DNA of 64,000 nt, from positions 12,307-76,306 of the forward strand of contig DATKRV010000028.1 in NCBI GenBank assembly GCA_035532075.1. The letters run 5' to 3'. Made by a program: the position numbers and the translations under genes. Of the stretch, positions 9,919-18,955 are shown piece after piece. The DNA is from CAIVND01 sp035532075. Lineage in GTDB: Bacteria > Actinomycetota > Acidimicrobiia > Acidimicrobiales > Bog-793. Each line of letters starts with the position of its first letter. The first letter of the stretch is position 1. Below the pieces are notes generated by a model, which had not been told where the DNA came from, did no database searches, and was given only the letters and a program-made list of their open reading frames with translations.

Positions 9919-10134
9919 GGCACCTTTTGGAGTCAGCAGGTGATCTCACTCACCTCAATCGAGTGATCGGACATCCGGACTACGCGGGCCCTGATCGGTT
10001 TCGATTTGGCATCGTCAACTGGGTTCCGCCTGTCGTCCTGGCTGTCGCGGGCTGTGTGGATATGGATTCGCTAATGGTTCACGGCAGCTGTCGCTGGCTC
10101 GCTGACGTTTGGGTCATTCTTCGTTTTGCCCCCT
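9919..10134. other. Spacer after the purine operon, with a small hairpin
   Basis: No convincing gene. A 6-bp inverted repeat AGGTGA/TCACCT with a 6-base loop lies at 9938-9955. It could fold in the purL transcript but lacks a T-run, so a terminator role is uncertain. One open frame crosses the spacer and the next gene, but its composition does not look like protein. Confidence 0.4.
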
Positions 10135-10665
10135 ATGCGCGCGAGAATCGTCATCGTGAAAAACTCTGCATGGCAAGCTCATTGGCACAAGCACCCCGGT
10201 GTACGCACGGGAGATCAACTCTCTGTGGGCGAACGAGCTGCAGATCGGATGCGCAACATGATGGGGTCCTGGCCATTCGTATTCGGCTTTTTTGCTGTGA
10301 TGATTGTCTGGGCCCTTGTCAATACCCTTGTCATCGAACACATCCTTCATCACAAGGCATTTGACCCTTATCCATACATCTTGCTGAACCTGTTCCTCTC
10401 GATGATGGCTGGCGTACAAGCCGCCGCCTTATTGATTGCCGCGAAGCGCGCCGACTCGATCTCCTCCGAGGTCGCTCTCCATACGGCGAACAATACGGAC
10501 GACATCAAAACGCTCATCGCGGAGAACACCGCACTTACTTCGCAGGTCAAGAAGAATACGGACCTTCTCGATGAGATTCACCTCCATGTGACCAATATCG
10601 GCCAGAAGATCGGTGCAGACATGGGGAACTTTGCTCCCGGCGAGCCGCCGACGACACGAACCTGA
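10135..10665 (+). CDS. DUF1003 family membrane protein
   Basis: A small integral membrane protein with the DUF1003 pattern: RMRNMMGSWPF, then a hydrophobic helix, then DPYPYILLNLFLS followed by a second hydrophobic helix (MMAGVQAAALLIAAK), and a polar C-terminal tail with a coiled-coil-like stretch (about residues 115-160). The family is common in bacteria and its function is not established. The start is unclear: a TTG at 10126 and an ATG at 10135 are available and neither has a good Shine-Dalgarno. It stands alone between purL and an insertion-sequence remnant. A second DUF1003-like protein is encoded at 62108. Confidence 0.8.
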   Translation: MRARIVIVKNSAWQAHWHKHPGVRTGDQLSVGERAADRMRNMMGSWPFVFGFFAVMIVWALVNTLVIEHILHHKAFDPYPYILLNLFLSMMAGVQAAALLIAAKRADSISSEVALHTANNTDDIKTLIAENTALTSQVKKNTDLLDEIHLHVTNIGQKIGADMGNFAPGEPPTTRT

Positions 10666-11039
10666 GCCATGTCATAAAGGGATGCGCTCTTTTGAAGTGT
10701 TTCAGATAAGCACTCCTACTTGGTGATGAGCCGTGTGAGAGATCTACAACGGCGCCATCTGTCGAGTCTCGCGCCCTCGATAATCTTGCATACGCCTGTG
10801 CCCTGACACATTCGACGGTGAACCTGCTCCGTTCCTTGGGCGGTGTGTTGGCGAAAGTCTCGAAGCGCGCTTGCTGGTTTCCTACCGGACCTTCCGTGGA
10901 ATATTTTCGTTGAGGGGTTGACGCATCACGTGTTGGCGTCCCGCATCGTGGTGTAAATAGCGCTGAGGATCCGCTACAAGGTGGACCATCGGAATGAATC
11001 TTGACGTGTCCTGATAGATACGACAAGGAGTTCAAACCG
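10666..11039. other. Gene-poor stretch upstream of the transposase remnant
   Basis: I see no gene here. Near 10950-10960 the sequence GTGGTGTAAAT resembles the left end of actinobacterial IS256-family elements as I remember them, so the stretch from about 10945 may be the left end and leader of the damaged element that follows. The match is from memory and is weak. Confidence 0.35.
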
Positions 11040-11261
11040 ATGCCCCAACATGATTTTGACCCATACGCGATGCTCGATGCATTACGTGCAGGTGAAGATA
11101 TCGATCTTGTGAGACAAAGCGTCGAATTTGTCCTGCAGGCCCTCATCGAGGCCGAGGCGACCGAGGTGATCGGCGCCTCCCGTCACGAAATCCGAAGAAT
11201 CGACTCTGTGAAAACTAGACGCGCCGCTACCCAATCATCGACCTGTCAAAAAGCCGACTGA
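11040..11261 (+). pseudogene. IS256-family (mutator-type) transposase, N-terminal remnant
   Basis: About the first 50 residues match the N-terminus of IS256-family transposases: an LVRQSVEFVLQALIEAEATE helix followed by VIGASRHE, where full transposases continue into a YERTxxRxxxRNGxRxR block. Here the homology stops at about 11190 and an unrelated tail runs to a stop at 11261, so the DDE catalytic core is missing. The ATG at 11040 has a clean Shine-Dalgarno (AAGGAG at 11025-11030), so the intact element once expressed from here. I read it as a 3'-deleted insertion sequence. Confidence 0.75.
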
Positions 11262-11617
11262 ACTCACCTGAAACTGGCATAAGCGTGGCGGAGGCCTATC
11301 GGTGATGTCGAGATGTCTTTGTGAGGACCAGCTCAGAGGGAGAAGACGTGTGGATTCGGGTCCGCTTTTGCCAATGGTGCAAACGGGCGCCCGGAGGAGA
11401 TATTCGGCCGCGGTCGTGAGATCGGGCGGATCGATACGATGTTTGGTGCCTGGGACGGGCGGGTCCGTGGGTAAAAGTTTGGGAAGGGATTCCGTGTCGT
11501 TCATCCCCAGCTGTGGATAACGCTGGGGAGAATTACAAGTCTGTGATATTTCGATTGTGATTTCTGGCCGTTACATTCGCACCAAATAGAGGTCGAGGTG
11601 GCTCGTCTCCTACCGAT
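11262..11617. other. Intergenic region, no gene seen
   Basis: This stretch, between the transposase remnant and crgA, holds no reading frame with recognisable protein content and no obvious hairpin with a T-run. It may include debris from the deletion that removed the rest of the insertion sequence. Confidence 0.4.
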
Positions 11618-11899
11618 TCAGCGATAGTAGGTGGCGGCAAGTGCGCCGGTGAGGATACAGACGAGACCGGCAAGGGTATACCAGTTGCTTGGGCTGGCAG
11701 GGAAAAACGAGGCGTAGTTGCCGATGACTGCGAGGATCCCTGCGATGAACAGGCTCAACAGCATCCAGGGAAACCAAGCTGGGCTGCGCTTGACCTCGCG
11801 CGGCACAGGTGGAGTGTAACGCTTCGAGGCATTTGGCGCGGTTCCCTTGGCCTGTGCGCGGCCACGCCGGTGGTCCTTGTTCTGATTTTTGCTGCCCAT
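11618..11899 (-). CDS. crgA: Cell division protein CrgA
   Basis: Small two-helix membrane protein that in Actinobacteria works at the division septum with FtsZ, FtsQ and penicillin-binding proteins. The gene product has a basic N-terminal half, then SPAWFPWMLLSLFIAG, a first membrane helix ending at VIGNYASFF, and a second helix (LAGLVCILTGALAATYY), which matches the CrgA layout. The ATG at 11899 gives 93 aa; a GTG at 11923 would add 8 residues. It is divergent from the pabA/trpG gene, as crgA is relative to trpG in mycobacteria, which supports the call. Confidence 0.82.
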   Translation of the reverse strand: MGSKNQNKDHRRGRAQAKGTAPNASKRYTPPVPREVKRSPAWFPWMLLSLFIAGILAVIGNYASFFPASPSNWYTLAGLVCILTGALAATYYR

Positions 11900-12046
11900 C
11901 CGTCGCTCGGAGATCTTTGTCACCCTTTCACCATATCGCTGACTTCGTGAGAGGTGGAAAGCGAGGTCGGCTCAAAGTCGGAGACCGCGGCACTCTTCTC
12001 ACCCCGCGTTGTCCGGCGAGAGCTGGCTGCGGGTAGCGTCTCTGGC

Positions 12047-12649
12047 ATGAAGACGCGCATTGTGGTGATCGACAATTATGACAGTTTTGTCTATAACCTC
12101 GTGCAGTATGTCGGCGAACTTGGTGCAGAGCCCTGTGTGGTCAGAAACGACGAGATCGATGTGGCCGGGATTAAGGCGCTCGATCCCGATGGCATCCTGA
12201 TCTCTCCCGGTCCTGGCCGGCCCGAAGATTCCGGAATTTCGCGCGCCGCGATTGAATACTTTGCCGAACAGGGAGTTGCGGTCTTTGGAGTGTGTCTTGG
12301 CCACCAGTGCATCGGAGAGATTTATGGCGCCGAGGTCGTGCGTGCCCCAGAGGTGATGCATGGAAAGACTTCGATCATCTGTCACGATAACAAGGGGGTG
12401 TTTCGCTCGCTTGAGCCAAAGTTTGTCGCGACGCGTTATCACTCGCTTATCGTCGATAGGGCATCAGTACCGGAATGCCTGATCGTCAGCGCGACGACAA
12501 CAGATGGGATCGTTATGGGCCTTCGCCATCGCGAGCTGCCCGTTGAGGGGGTTCAATTCCATCCCGAGTCGATTCTTACCAAATCCGGTCATACGTTGAT
12601 CGGCAATTTTCTGCATCAGGCAGCCTCTTCAAGATCTGTCGCTCACTGA
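12047..12649 (+). CDS. pabA: Anthranilate/aminodeoxychorismate synthase glutaminase subunit
   Basis: Class I glutamine amidotransferase that feeds ammonia to TrpE or PabB for tryptophan or folate synthesis. Seen directly: NYDSFVYNLVQY at the N-terminus, the oxyanion segment SPGPGRPEDSG, the nucleophile GVCLGHQCIGE (Cys at about residue 82) and FHPES with the catalytic His. No synthase gene is beside it, so trpG versus pabA cannot be settled; the position next to crgA and pknB is where mycobacteria carry the gene annotated trpG. It runs convergently toward pknB with a 25-bp gap. The ATG at 12047 removes an unconserved upstream extension. Confidence 0.88.
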   Translation: MKTRIVVIDNYDSFVYNLVQYVGELGAEPCVVRNDEIDVAGIKALDPDGILISPGPGRPEDSGISRAAIEYFAEQGVAVFGVCLGHQCIGEIYGAEVVRAPEVMHGKTSIICHDNKGVFRSLEPKFVATRYHSLIVDRASVPECLIVSATTTDGIVMGLRHRELPVEGVQFHPESILTKSGHTLIGNFLHQAASSRSVAH

Positions 12650-12674
12650 CCAGCTTCGACTGTTGGGGTCGTCG

Positions 12675-14645
12675 CTAGCCAGGGAAGGGTGAAGTCGTCG
12701 TCGTGGTCGTTCCGGAATTACCGGTGACCCCAGTCGTACCTGTGGTACTCGGAGTCGTCGAGACTCCAATACGGTAAAGAATGGTGCTCCGAGGTGCCAC
12801 CTGGTCGCCAACACGTGCGTTCGAACCCAACACTCGCTGCGCGGCAACGTTTCCGATGTAGCCCGCAATCGTCGTTCCGATCGGAGCACCCTTCTTGGCA
12901 ACGAGACCGAGCGAGGTAATTGTTGTCACTGCCTGGGATTGAGATTGTCCAATCAGTGATGGAACGGAGACCCCAGGCCCAGAGCTGATGATCAGGTTGA
13001 CTGTCTTTCCCGCGCGTACGACCGTTCCGGCAGCAGGAGTGGTCGAGACCACATTTCCATTCGGAATCGTCTGGGAGAACTGCGAACCTGTGGAACCAAC
13101 TCGGAGGTTCGCCTTCGTAAGCGCGCTTCCTGCCTTCGCAGCGTTGTCTCCAATGATCATCGGCACGATGACGGTATGATTTTGTACGTAGGAGATGGTC
13201 ACCAGAGTGCCCTTCGGCTTGGTGATACCACCTGCGGGTGACTCCTTGACGACAACGTTCTGTTTGACGCCTGGCAGGCCGACTGGTAGGGACCTCGATC
13301 GAAATCCCGCAAGCGAAAGAGCGCGCTCGGCAGTGATCCGCGATCTGCCCACGACACGGGGAATCGAAGCGGTTGGAGCCGGGCCCGCGATGGTGAGCAG
13401 GACCTTGGCGCCTTTGCGCACCGTGTTCGGGTACGTGGGACTCTGACCAATGACGGTGTGTTGGTTGGAGATATTGCCGACGACGGTCCTGGTCCGCGCG
13501 ATGAGCTCGGCATTCTTGAGTACACGCAGTGCGGTGGCAGGCTTCATTCCCTTGACGTCCGGAACGGCGAAGTATGCACCCCCTCCGAAGTATCCGAGTG
13601 CCTGACCGCCAAGGATAATCAAAAGGATGATCGCCACGGCAAGCGCTCCGCCTCCGATCAGCCATTTTCGGGTGTTGGTCGCGCGCTGTTCGACGATTTC
13701 GTCGTCATCTTCGAACTCTTTCTCACTGTTGAGATGTGCGTTGATTGCCTCTGCATCGATCACCGCCGTCGCTGGGCCGGTAAATGTCTCGACTGGTGGA
13801 TGTGCAAGAACGGTCTGGCCGCGGACGAATCGATCAAGATCGGCTCGCATCTCGTCGGCGCTGCGGAACCTGTCGGCGGGAAGTTTCGCCATCGCCTGCA
13901 AGATGATCGCCTCGAGTGCCGAGGGAATAGCTGGATTCATTGATCTTGGAGGGACGGGTTGTTCGCGGACATGTTGGTAGGCGATTGCGACCGGCGTCTC
14001 TCCCGTGAATGGAGCTCGTCCTGTCACCATTTCGTAGAGCACGACACCAAGCGAATAGATGTCGCTCCTGCCATCGACCTCGAGGCCCTGTGCTTGCTCG
14101 GGAGCGAAGTATGTCGCAGTTCCCATGACCAGGCCAGTCTGTGTGACCTGCTCGTCCGCGCCGATAGCGCGGGCGATGCCAAAATCGGTCACCTTGACCT
14201 GACCATCTTGAGTGATCAGGACGTTTCCTGGTTTGACGTCTCGGTGAATCACGCCATGACGATGTGCGTATCCGAGCGCCTTGGCGATATCCGCGGCAAC
14301 AGCGGCCGCCTGGTCGGCAGCGATCGGCGACTGGGTGCGGATGATCGAGGAGAGCGGTTCACCATCGATGTACTCCATCACGATGAAGTAGGTGTCCTCT
14401 GATTCACCCCAGTCAAAGATCTGCACGATGTTGGGATGCGAGAGGTTCGCTGCTGCCTGAGCCTCTCGACGGAAGCGCTCTACAAAGGAATTGTTGGTCG
14501 ACAGCTCCGGATAGAGGACCTTGAGCGCAACGGGCCGATCGAGCAGGATGTCATGTGCGAGGTAGACGTGCGCCGTACCGCCGCGGGCAATCTGGCTACG
14601 GAGTTCGTAGCGTCCGTTATAGATCGAGGAGGGGGTCTGAGTCAT
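12675..14645 (-). CDS. pknB: Ser/Thr protein kinase PknB with PASTA repeats
   Basis: Membrane Ser/Thr kinase that senses peptidoglycan or muropeptides and controls growth and cell-wall synthesis. The kinase domain (residues about 12-270) has a glycine loop ARGGTAHVYLA, catalytic Lys42, HRD at 134-136 and DFG at 154-156, with TQTG and a GTATYFAPEQ activation segment. A single membrane helix is at about 328-350. Four extracellular PASTA-like repeats follow (beginning near VPDVKGM, IPRVVGR, VPMIIGD and VPSLIGQ), then a Thr-rich tail. It is the last gene of the minus-strand cluster fhaA-fhaB-pstP-pbpA-pknB. PstP in the same cluster is the expected antagonist. Confidence 0.95.
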   Translation of the reverse strand: MTQTPSSIYNGRYELRSQIARGGTAHVYLAHDILLDRPVALKVLYPELSTNNSFVERFRREAQAAANLSHPNIVQIFDWGESEDTYFIVMEYIDGEPLSSIIRTQSPIAADQAAAVAADIAKALGYAHRHGVIHRDVKPGNVLITQDGQVKVTDFGIARAIGADEQVTQTGLVMGTATYFAPEQAQGLEVDGRSDIYSLGVVLYEMVTGRAPFTGETPVAIAYQHVREQPVPPRSMNPAIPSALEAIILQAMAKLPADRFRSADEMRADLDRFVRGQTVLAHPPVETFTGPATAVIDAEAINAHLNSEKEFEDDDEIVEQRATNTRKWLIGGGALAVAIILLIILGGQALGYFGGGAYFAVPDVKGMKPATALRVLKNAELIARTRTVVGNISNQHTVIGQSPTYPNTVRKGAKVLLTIAGPAPTASIPRVVGRSRITAERALSLAGFRSRSLPVGLPGVKQNVVVKESPAGGITKPKGTLVTISYVQNHTVIVPMIIGDNAAKAGSALTKANLRVGSTGSQFSQTIPNGNVVSTTPAAGTVVRAGKTVNLIISSGPGVSVPSLIGQSQSQAVTTITSLGLVAKKGAPIGTTIAGYIGNVAAQRVLGSNARVGDQVAPRSTILYRIGVSTTPSTTGTTGVTGNSGTTTTTTSPFPG

Positions 14646-14718
14646 GCCTCGTACAGCCTACGCAGTCTTGGTGGGCCATTTGGCTTGATTGCCCTTGAGA
14701 TTGGAGCTATGGAGCAGT

Positions 14719-16257
14719 TCATTTCGCACCGAGAAGATACGAGTCGACAACCTTTGCAACGATAGGTCCCGCGATGCCAGCACCGGTCTCCGAGCATCCG
14801 ATCGCGGACTGAGCCGGGACTACTGCCGCGACCGCGATATTGGGGATGTCATTTGTTGCCGCAGGTCCAAATGCCACGAGCCAGGTCGATGAACAGTTCG
14901 CAGGTCCCGTCTCTGCAGTACCGGTCTTCGCGGCGATGTGGAGATTCGCGGGAAACAGGCCTGATGCGGTACCGAACTTGGCGACGCCAAGCATCAGCTG
15001 GCGAACTCCATTGGCGGTGTCCTGGGAGGTCGCATTGAGATAGGCGTGCGGTCTGTAGATGGTCACAATCTGCCCTTGATTGTCGATGATCGCTCTCATG
15101 AGATGCGGGGTCATGATGACACCACCGTTTGCGATGCCTGCGACAATGAGCGCATTCTGGAGCGCCGTTTCGGTGACGTTCTCCTGTCCAATAGCCGAGT
15201 AAGCCACTCCGGGAAGGTTGTTTGGACCGATCGACGCGATGCTCTCGGGAGGACAGTCGCTCACGTTGTAAACGGTGTTTTCAATTGGGGGAAAACATGA
15301 AGTGGCGACCTCACTCGGGGGGATGTCTATCGGCGGCTTCCGATTGAATCCAAATGCATTCGCTTCCCGCGAGAGCGCATTGGCACCGAGTTCAAGTCCG
15401 ATCTCTCCGTAGCTGGTGTCGCAGGAGACCGCGAGCGCGTTGGCGAGTGTTCCGCCGCAATTCTCGCCTGCGAAGTTGTGGAGTTGGAGATTTGTCTCTG
15501 GCAGCTTCAAGGCGGTGAGATAGGGAAAGATCTGAGTTTCGATGCTTGGATGGTGATCAAAGATCGCCGAGGTTGTGACGACCTTCATCGTCGAACCCGG
15601 ATTGTAGGTACGTGCTGTCGCGGCATTGACGAGGGGAGAGGCGCCGCTGCTCGGGTCAAGCGACTTGTAATAGGCAGCGACCTTGGTGGGGTCGTGTCCG
15701 GCCATCTGGTTGGGATTGAAGTTGGGTTTTCCGTACATCGCGAGGATGTTGCCATTCTGTGGGTCAATTGCGACGACTGCACCCTGGCTATAGGGAGCGA
15801 GAGCATGTGCCGCAACCTGTTGCAACGAATAGAGGATCGTTGTCGCAACCGTGTCTGTCCCTGACTGTTCCGTAAGCAGTCCGTGCAGTGAGTTCGCGCT
15901 CGCCTGGTGTTTCACAAGATACTGGTTGTACTGGTATTCGAGGCCGGTCGAGTTCGCATCAACCACGTCGTAATAGCCGGTGATCTCTGCGAAAAGCGAA
16001 CCGCTGGGGTAGATCCTCTGGGGGCCGTACTGGTCCTTCGGATTGTTTGGACCTGAATAGGCCATGATGTGTCCATCTGCAGTGACAATTTCTCCAAGCG
16101 CGACCGCATAGGGGTCGGTCACGCCCGCCGGAGCTGGCTGGTATTGCGAGGCGTTCAGCGCGGCCGCCTGACGTACTTGAAGGTTATTCAGTTGGAGAAA
16201 GAGCAATGCGAAGCAGATCGTGAGCACGACCAGCATTATGCGAATGCGTTTATCCAT
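14719..16257 (-). CDS. pbpA: Class B penicillin-binding protein PbpA
   Basis: Peptidoglycan transpeptidase anchored by one N-terminal membrane helix (residues 7-24). The penicillin-binding motifs are STMK at 222-225 (nucleophile Ser222), SCD at 278-280 in the SxN position, and KTG at 444-446. The Asp in SxN is a variant also seen in some PBP2-type enzymes. At 512 aa with a short N-terminal module it matches mycobacterial PbpA. It overlaps pstP by 8 bases upstream; the rodA gene that normally lies between them is absent. Confidence 0.92.
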   Translation of the reverse strand: MDKRIRIMLVVLTICFALLFLQLNNLQVRQAAALNASQYQPAPAGVTDPYAVALGEIVTADGHIMAYSGPNNPKDQYGPQRIYPSGSLFAEITGYYDVVDANSTGLEYQYNQYLVKHQASANSLHGLLTEQSGTDTVATTILYSLQQVAAHALAPYSQGAVVAIDPQNGNILAMYGKPNFNPNQMAGHDPTKVAAYYKSLDPSSGASPLVNAATARTYNPGSTMKVVTTSAIFDHHPSIETQIFPYLTALKLPETNLQLHNFAGENCGGTLANALAVSCDTSYGEIGLELGANALSREANAFGFNRKPPIDIPPSEVATSCFPPIENTVYNVSDCPPESIASIGPNNLPGVAYSAIGQENVTETALQNALIVAGIANGGVIMTPHLMRAIIDNQGQIVTIYRPHAYLNATSQDTANGVRQLMLGVAKFGTASGLFPANLHIAAKTGTAETGPANCSSTWLVAFGPAATNDIPNIAVAAVVPAQSAIGCSETGAGIAGPIVAKVVDSYLLGAK

Positions 16258-17449
16258 TGCTAGAGCTTGAGGCGTTCGAAGTATTCAGCGCCGCGATTGC
16301 TGCCTGTTCGCTGGATAGGTTCTTGATGATGTGTTGCGCTACCGCGTATGAGGGTTCGAGCATTCCCTGTTCGATGAGCGGCAGGTTCGCGGGAAGCACC
16401 GCGCTGGCCTTGAGCGGAGTCGTCGTCATCAAACTGGGCTTGAACCAGAGAAAGCCTCCCGGTCTTCCGCTGTAGATCGCCACATACTGGTGATCGATGC
16501 CGATGAAATAGCTCGCCTTATTGAACCAGATGGTGAATCCAAGTGCTCCGGCAAGTACGAGTGTGAGCACGAAACTGAACAACGCGACTCGAAAGGTGAC
16601 GAGCTGCTCCCCCAGATTTTGTCCTGAACGCTCTCTGGAATGTCTGGCGCGCCGCTCGCTCGCGGCAGACATCTTCACCCGGGAGAGATGAGATTGTCCA
16701 GGTCCAGCCACGGTTGCCAGTGGCTGTTCACCGGCGACAACGTCGGCGACGATGACGGTGATGTTGTCGTTGCCTCCGTGGTCCAGCGCGCGTCGAATGA
16801 GTGCGTATGCGGCATCTGCCGGCTCCGCGTTTGCAACCAGAATCTCCTCGATGACTGCGTCTGAGCACTCATTTGTCAGTCCGTCGCTGCACAGGAGGAA
16901 TCGCGTTCCGGGATTTGGCACGATCGTCCACGTGTCGACTTCCACACGTTCGTTGATTCCAATCGCCCGTGTCATCACATGACGGTAAGGATGCACCTCT
17001 GCCTCTTCGACGGTGATCTCTTCCTGACGCAACATCTCCTCCACGAGACTGTGATCTTCCGTGAGTCGCTCGAGCTCGCTCCCTTCGAGTCGATACGCGC
17101 GCGAGTCTCCGACGTTGATCAGCGCGATTCTGTCTCCACTGCGATGGGGTAGCAGTGCGATCGCGACCAGCGTGGTCCCCATTCCGTGAAGCTCTTCGAC
17201 CTCGGAGGCCCGGTCAAAGATCTCCTTGTTGACTTTCCGGGTCCCAGCGAGGAGTCCTTTTGCGCTTGCATTGGATTGAAAAGCCTCTACCAATCCAGAT
17301 ACTGCACACTGCGCGGCCACCTCCCCGCCGGCGTGACCACCCATGCCATCTGCGACGATGCAGAGTCGTTCACCGGCGTAGACGGCGTCCTGGTTCGTTG
17401 CCCGAGTGTTCCCGACTTCGGTGGCACTGGCGGTAGAAAGAATGGTCAA
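16250..17449 (-). CDS. pstP: PP2C-type Ser/Thr protein phosphatase PstP
   Basis: Metal-dependent phosphatase that reverses PknB phosphorylation. The PPM-family motifs are clear: an early NQDAVY, VADGMGGHAGG with the metal-binding Asp, NVGDSRAYR, CSDGLTNE and GGNDNITVIV. A single membrane helix sits at about residues 282-305, after a basic juxtamembrane segment, followed by an extracellular C-terminal domain of some 90 residues. It lies between fhaB and pbpA, with an overlap into pbpA that suggests one transcript. Confidence 0.93.
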   Translation of the reverse strand: MTILSTASATEVGNTRATNQDAVYAGERLCIVADGMGGHAGGEVAAQCAVSGLVEAFQSNASAKGLLAGTRKVNKEIFDRASEVEELHGMGTTLVAIALLPHRSGDRIALINVGDSRAYRLEGSELERLTEDHSLVEEMLRQEEITVEEAEVHPYRHVMTRAIGINERVEVDTWTIVPNPGTRFLLCSDGLTNECSDAVIEEILVANAEPADAAYALIRRALDHGGNDNITVIVADVVAGEQPLATVAGPGQSHLSRVKMSAASERRARHSRERSGQNLGEQLVTFRVALFSFVLTLVLAGALGFTIWFNKASYFIGIDHQYVAIYSGRPGGFLWFKPSLMTTTPLKASAVLPANLPLIEQGMLEPSYAVAQHIIKNLSSEQAAIAALNTSNASSSSNG

Positions 17450-17466
17450 GGCAGGAATCCGTGACC

Positions 17467-17916
17467 TTAATGCCGGACCTCGAGCACAGTGCTACCGATC
17501 TGTACTCGATCCCCACGATCGACGATGACGGGTTCATCGACTCGCGCCTCATTAACGTAGGTTCCGTTTGTTGAGCCAAGATCCTCCACCACTGCATCTG
17601 ACCCCTGGAGAAATATACGCGCATGCACCGAGGAGACAAAAGTGTCCTGAGAGAGACTGACGCTGCATGACGGGGAGCGTCCAAAGGTCAGTTCGCCGAC
17701 AAGTTCAATTGTTTCGCCTCGGTACTCCCCTTCAGTGATGCGAAGTCGATACGGAGTCTTGCGGTCAAGTCGATCTTCGTGGAGCTCGCTGGCTCGAGAT
17801 CCAGCACCGCGCGTCCGGCGCGCATCGACGAGCACCATTCGCGCGGCGTAGATAAAGAAAAGCCACAGGACAACTAGAAAGAAGTACTTGAGTATTTCGA
17901 GAAGCCCGTGTGTCAT
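17467..17916 (-). CDS. fhaB: Membrane-anchored FHA domain protein FhaB
   Basis: A 149-aa protein with one N-terminal membrane helix (residues 8-25) and a C-terminal forkhead-associated domain of about 75 residues that binds phosphothreonine. The FHA signature is seen as TFGRSP, SSVHARI and DLGSTNGTYVN. In the homologous actinobacterial cluster FhaB (FipA) links PknA/PknB signalling to cell division. It is 14 bp downstream of fhaA and 17 bp upstream of pstP. Confidence 0.9.
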   Translation of the reverse strand: MTHGLLEILKYFFLVVLWLFFIYAARMVLVDARRTRGAGSRASELHEDRLDRKTPYRLRITEGEYRGETIELVGELTFGRSPSCSVSLSQDTFVSSVHARIFLQGSDAVVEDLGSTNGTYVNEARVDEPVIVDRGDRVQIGSTVLEVRH

Positions 17917-17930
17917 GGAGAACTATCCGG

Positions 17931-18584
17931 TCAGTTCATTTCGAACCGCAAAGTCGTGGTGCCGATGGAGATGACGTCGCCATTTACAAGGCGGTGCTGC
18001 GAAATAATGACGTTGTTCACGCGCGTTCCGTTCGTTGAGGAGAGATCAATGAGCACGATCGATCCACTCTCCCGTCGTAGTTCGGCATGACGACGTGATG
18101 CGTTGGTGTCATTGATTTGGATTTCACACTCCTCCAGACGACCGATCGTAACTGGTGTATTTCCTATCCCGATCCGGCGTCCATCTTCGAGGACGACGTT
18201 CCCCACGAGAACTTCCTCCCCCTCAATCACCGAAGACTCGATCGTAAAGGTGCTCTTGCTGAGCGCGGCGTCCTTGCCGATGACGACTTCGATGGGCCCT
18301 ACAAAGCTGTATCTCGAGCTGCGAGCGTGTTCCTGAGCGGCCTCGACGAGCTCCTCTGCGAGGACATCGAGAAATGATCCGAACCGCTCGAAATCGTCGG
18401 GAGCAAGGCTGATATCAAAGGCATTCGGGCTGATTAGTCCGCGCACCGACACGGCGCGATGGAGGTCCATCTCGCGCGTCAATCGCTTGCCGAGTTCGAC
18501 TGGCTGAAGTTGGCCGCGAAAGGCCTTCGCGAACGTTCCCTCTACCAAACGCTCGAGCCGGCGCTCGAACTGCTGGAGTCCCAT
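17931..18584 (-). CDS. fhaA: FHA domain protein FhaA (DUF3662 plus FHA)
   Basis: The N-terminal half (residues 1-115) matches the DUF3662 domain found at the start of FhaA (QQFERRLERLVEGTFAKAF), and the C-terminal half is an FHA domain (TIGRLEECEI, ASRRHAEL, LSSTNGTRVN). FhaA is a phosphothreonine reader in the PknB pathway. At 217 aa it is far shorter than the mycobacterial protein I know, lacking the long low-complexity linker. It is the first gene of the minus-strand cluster and is divergent from tRNA-Leu, so its promoter lies in the 64-bp gap. Confidence 0.9.
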   Translation of the reverse strand: MGLQQFERRLERLVEGTFAKAFRGQLQPVELGKRLTREMDLHRAVSVRGLISPNAFDISLAPDDFERFGSFLDVLAEELVEAAQEHARSSRYSFVGPIEVVIGKDAALSKSTFTIESSVIEGEEVLVGNVVLEDGRRIGIGNTPVTIGRLEECEIQINDTNASRRHAELRRESGSIVLIDLSSTNGTRVNNVIISQHRLVNGDVISIGTTTLRFEMN

Positions 18585-18648
18585 TTGCTAAACACTACCT
18601 GCGCTGTCGTTGTCGTATCTATCGCGGGCTATCCTGAACTGCTGCTTG

Positions 18649-18732
18649 GGGCGAGTGGCGGAATAGGCAGACGCGCAGGATTCAGGTTCCTGTGTCCGTA
18701 AGGATGTAGGGGTTCAAGTCCCCTCTCGCCCA
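18649..18732 (+). tRNA. tRNA-Leu (anticodon CAG)
   Basis: Seven-base-pair acceptor stem GGGCGAG/CTCGCCC with discriminator A, anticodon stem CAGGA/TCCTG with loop TTCAGGT giving anticodon CAG, a long variable arm as expected for tRNA-Leu, and a GGTTCAAGTCC T-arm. CCA is not encoded. A tRNA-Leu at the end of the fhaA cluster is a known actinobacterial arrangement. The accessory island starts about 200 bp downstream, so this tRNA is a candidate integration site, although I could not find a second copy of its 3' end. Confidence 0.95.
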
Positions 18733-18932
18733 CGCAGGGTTATTTGTAAAACCTGACCGAAAGATTTACGAAACCCCTCTCAAGGGCCTTCTTGCTGGGG
18801 AAATGCTGATCCGGATGGAGATCGTCGAGCGACTAACTTGCGAAACTGTCTTAAATTACGTGATCAGTAAAGGGCTTGAGCACGTTGATTAGTTTTTGGG
18901 CGCGCCAAATTCCCTGTTGTTATTCCCGTGGT

Positions 18933-18955
18933 GCTCGGAGTTAGGCACTCCGAGC
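18933..18955 (-). repeat. Perfect 8-bp hairpin at the 3' end of the transposase-like gene
   Basis: GCTCGGAG (18933-18940) and CTCCGAGC (18948-18955) form a perfect stem with a 7-base loop containing the stop codon of the minus-strand gene. No T-run follows in either direction, so a Rho-independent terminator is not clear. It could also be part of the end of the mobile module. Confidence 0.6.
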
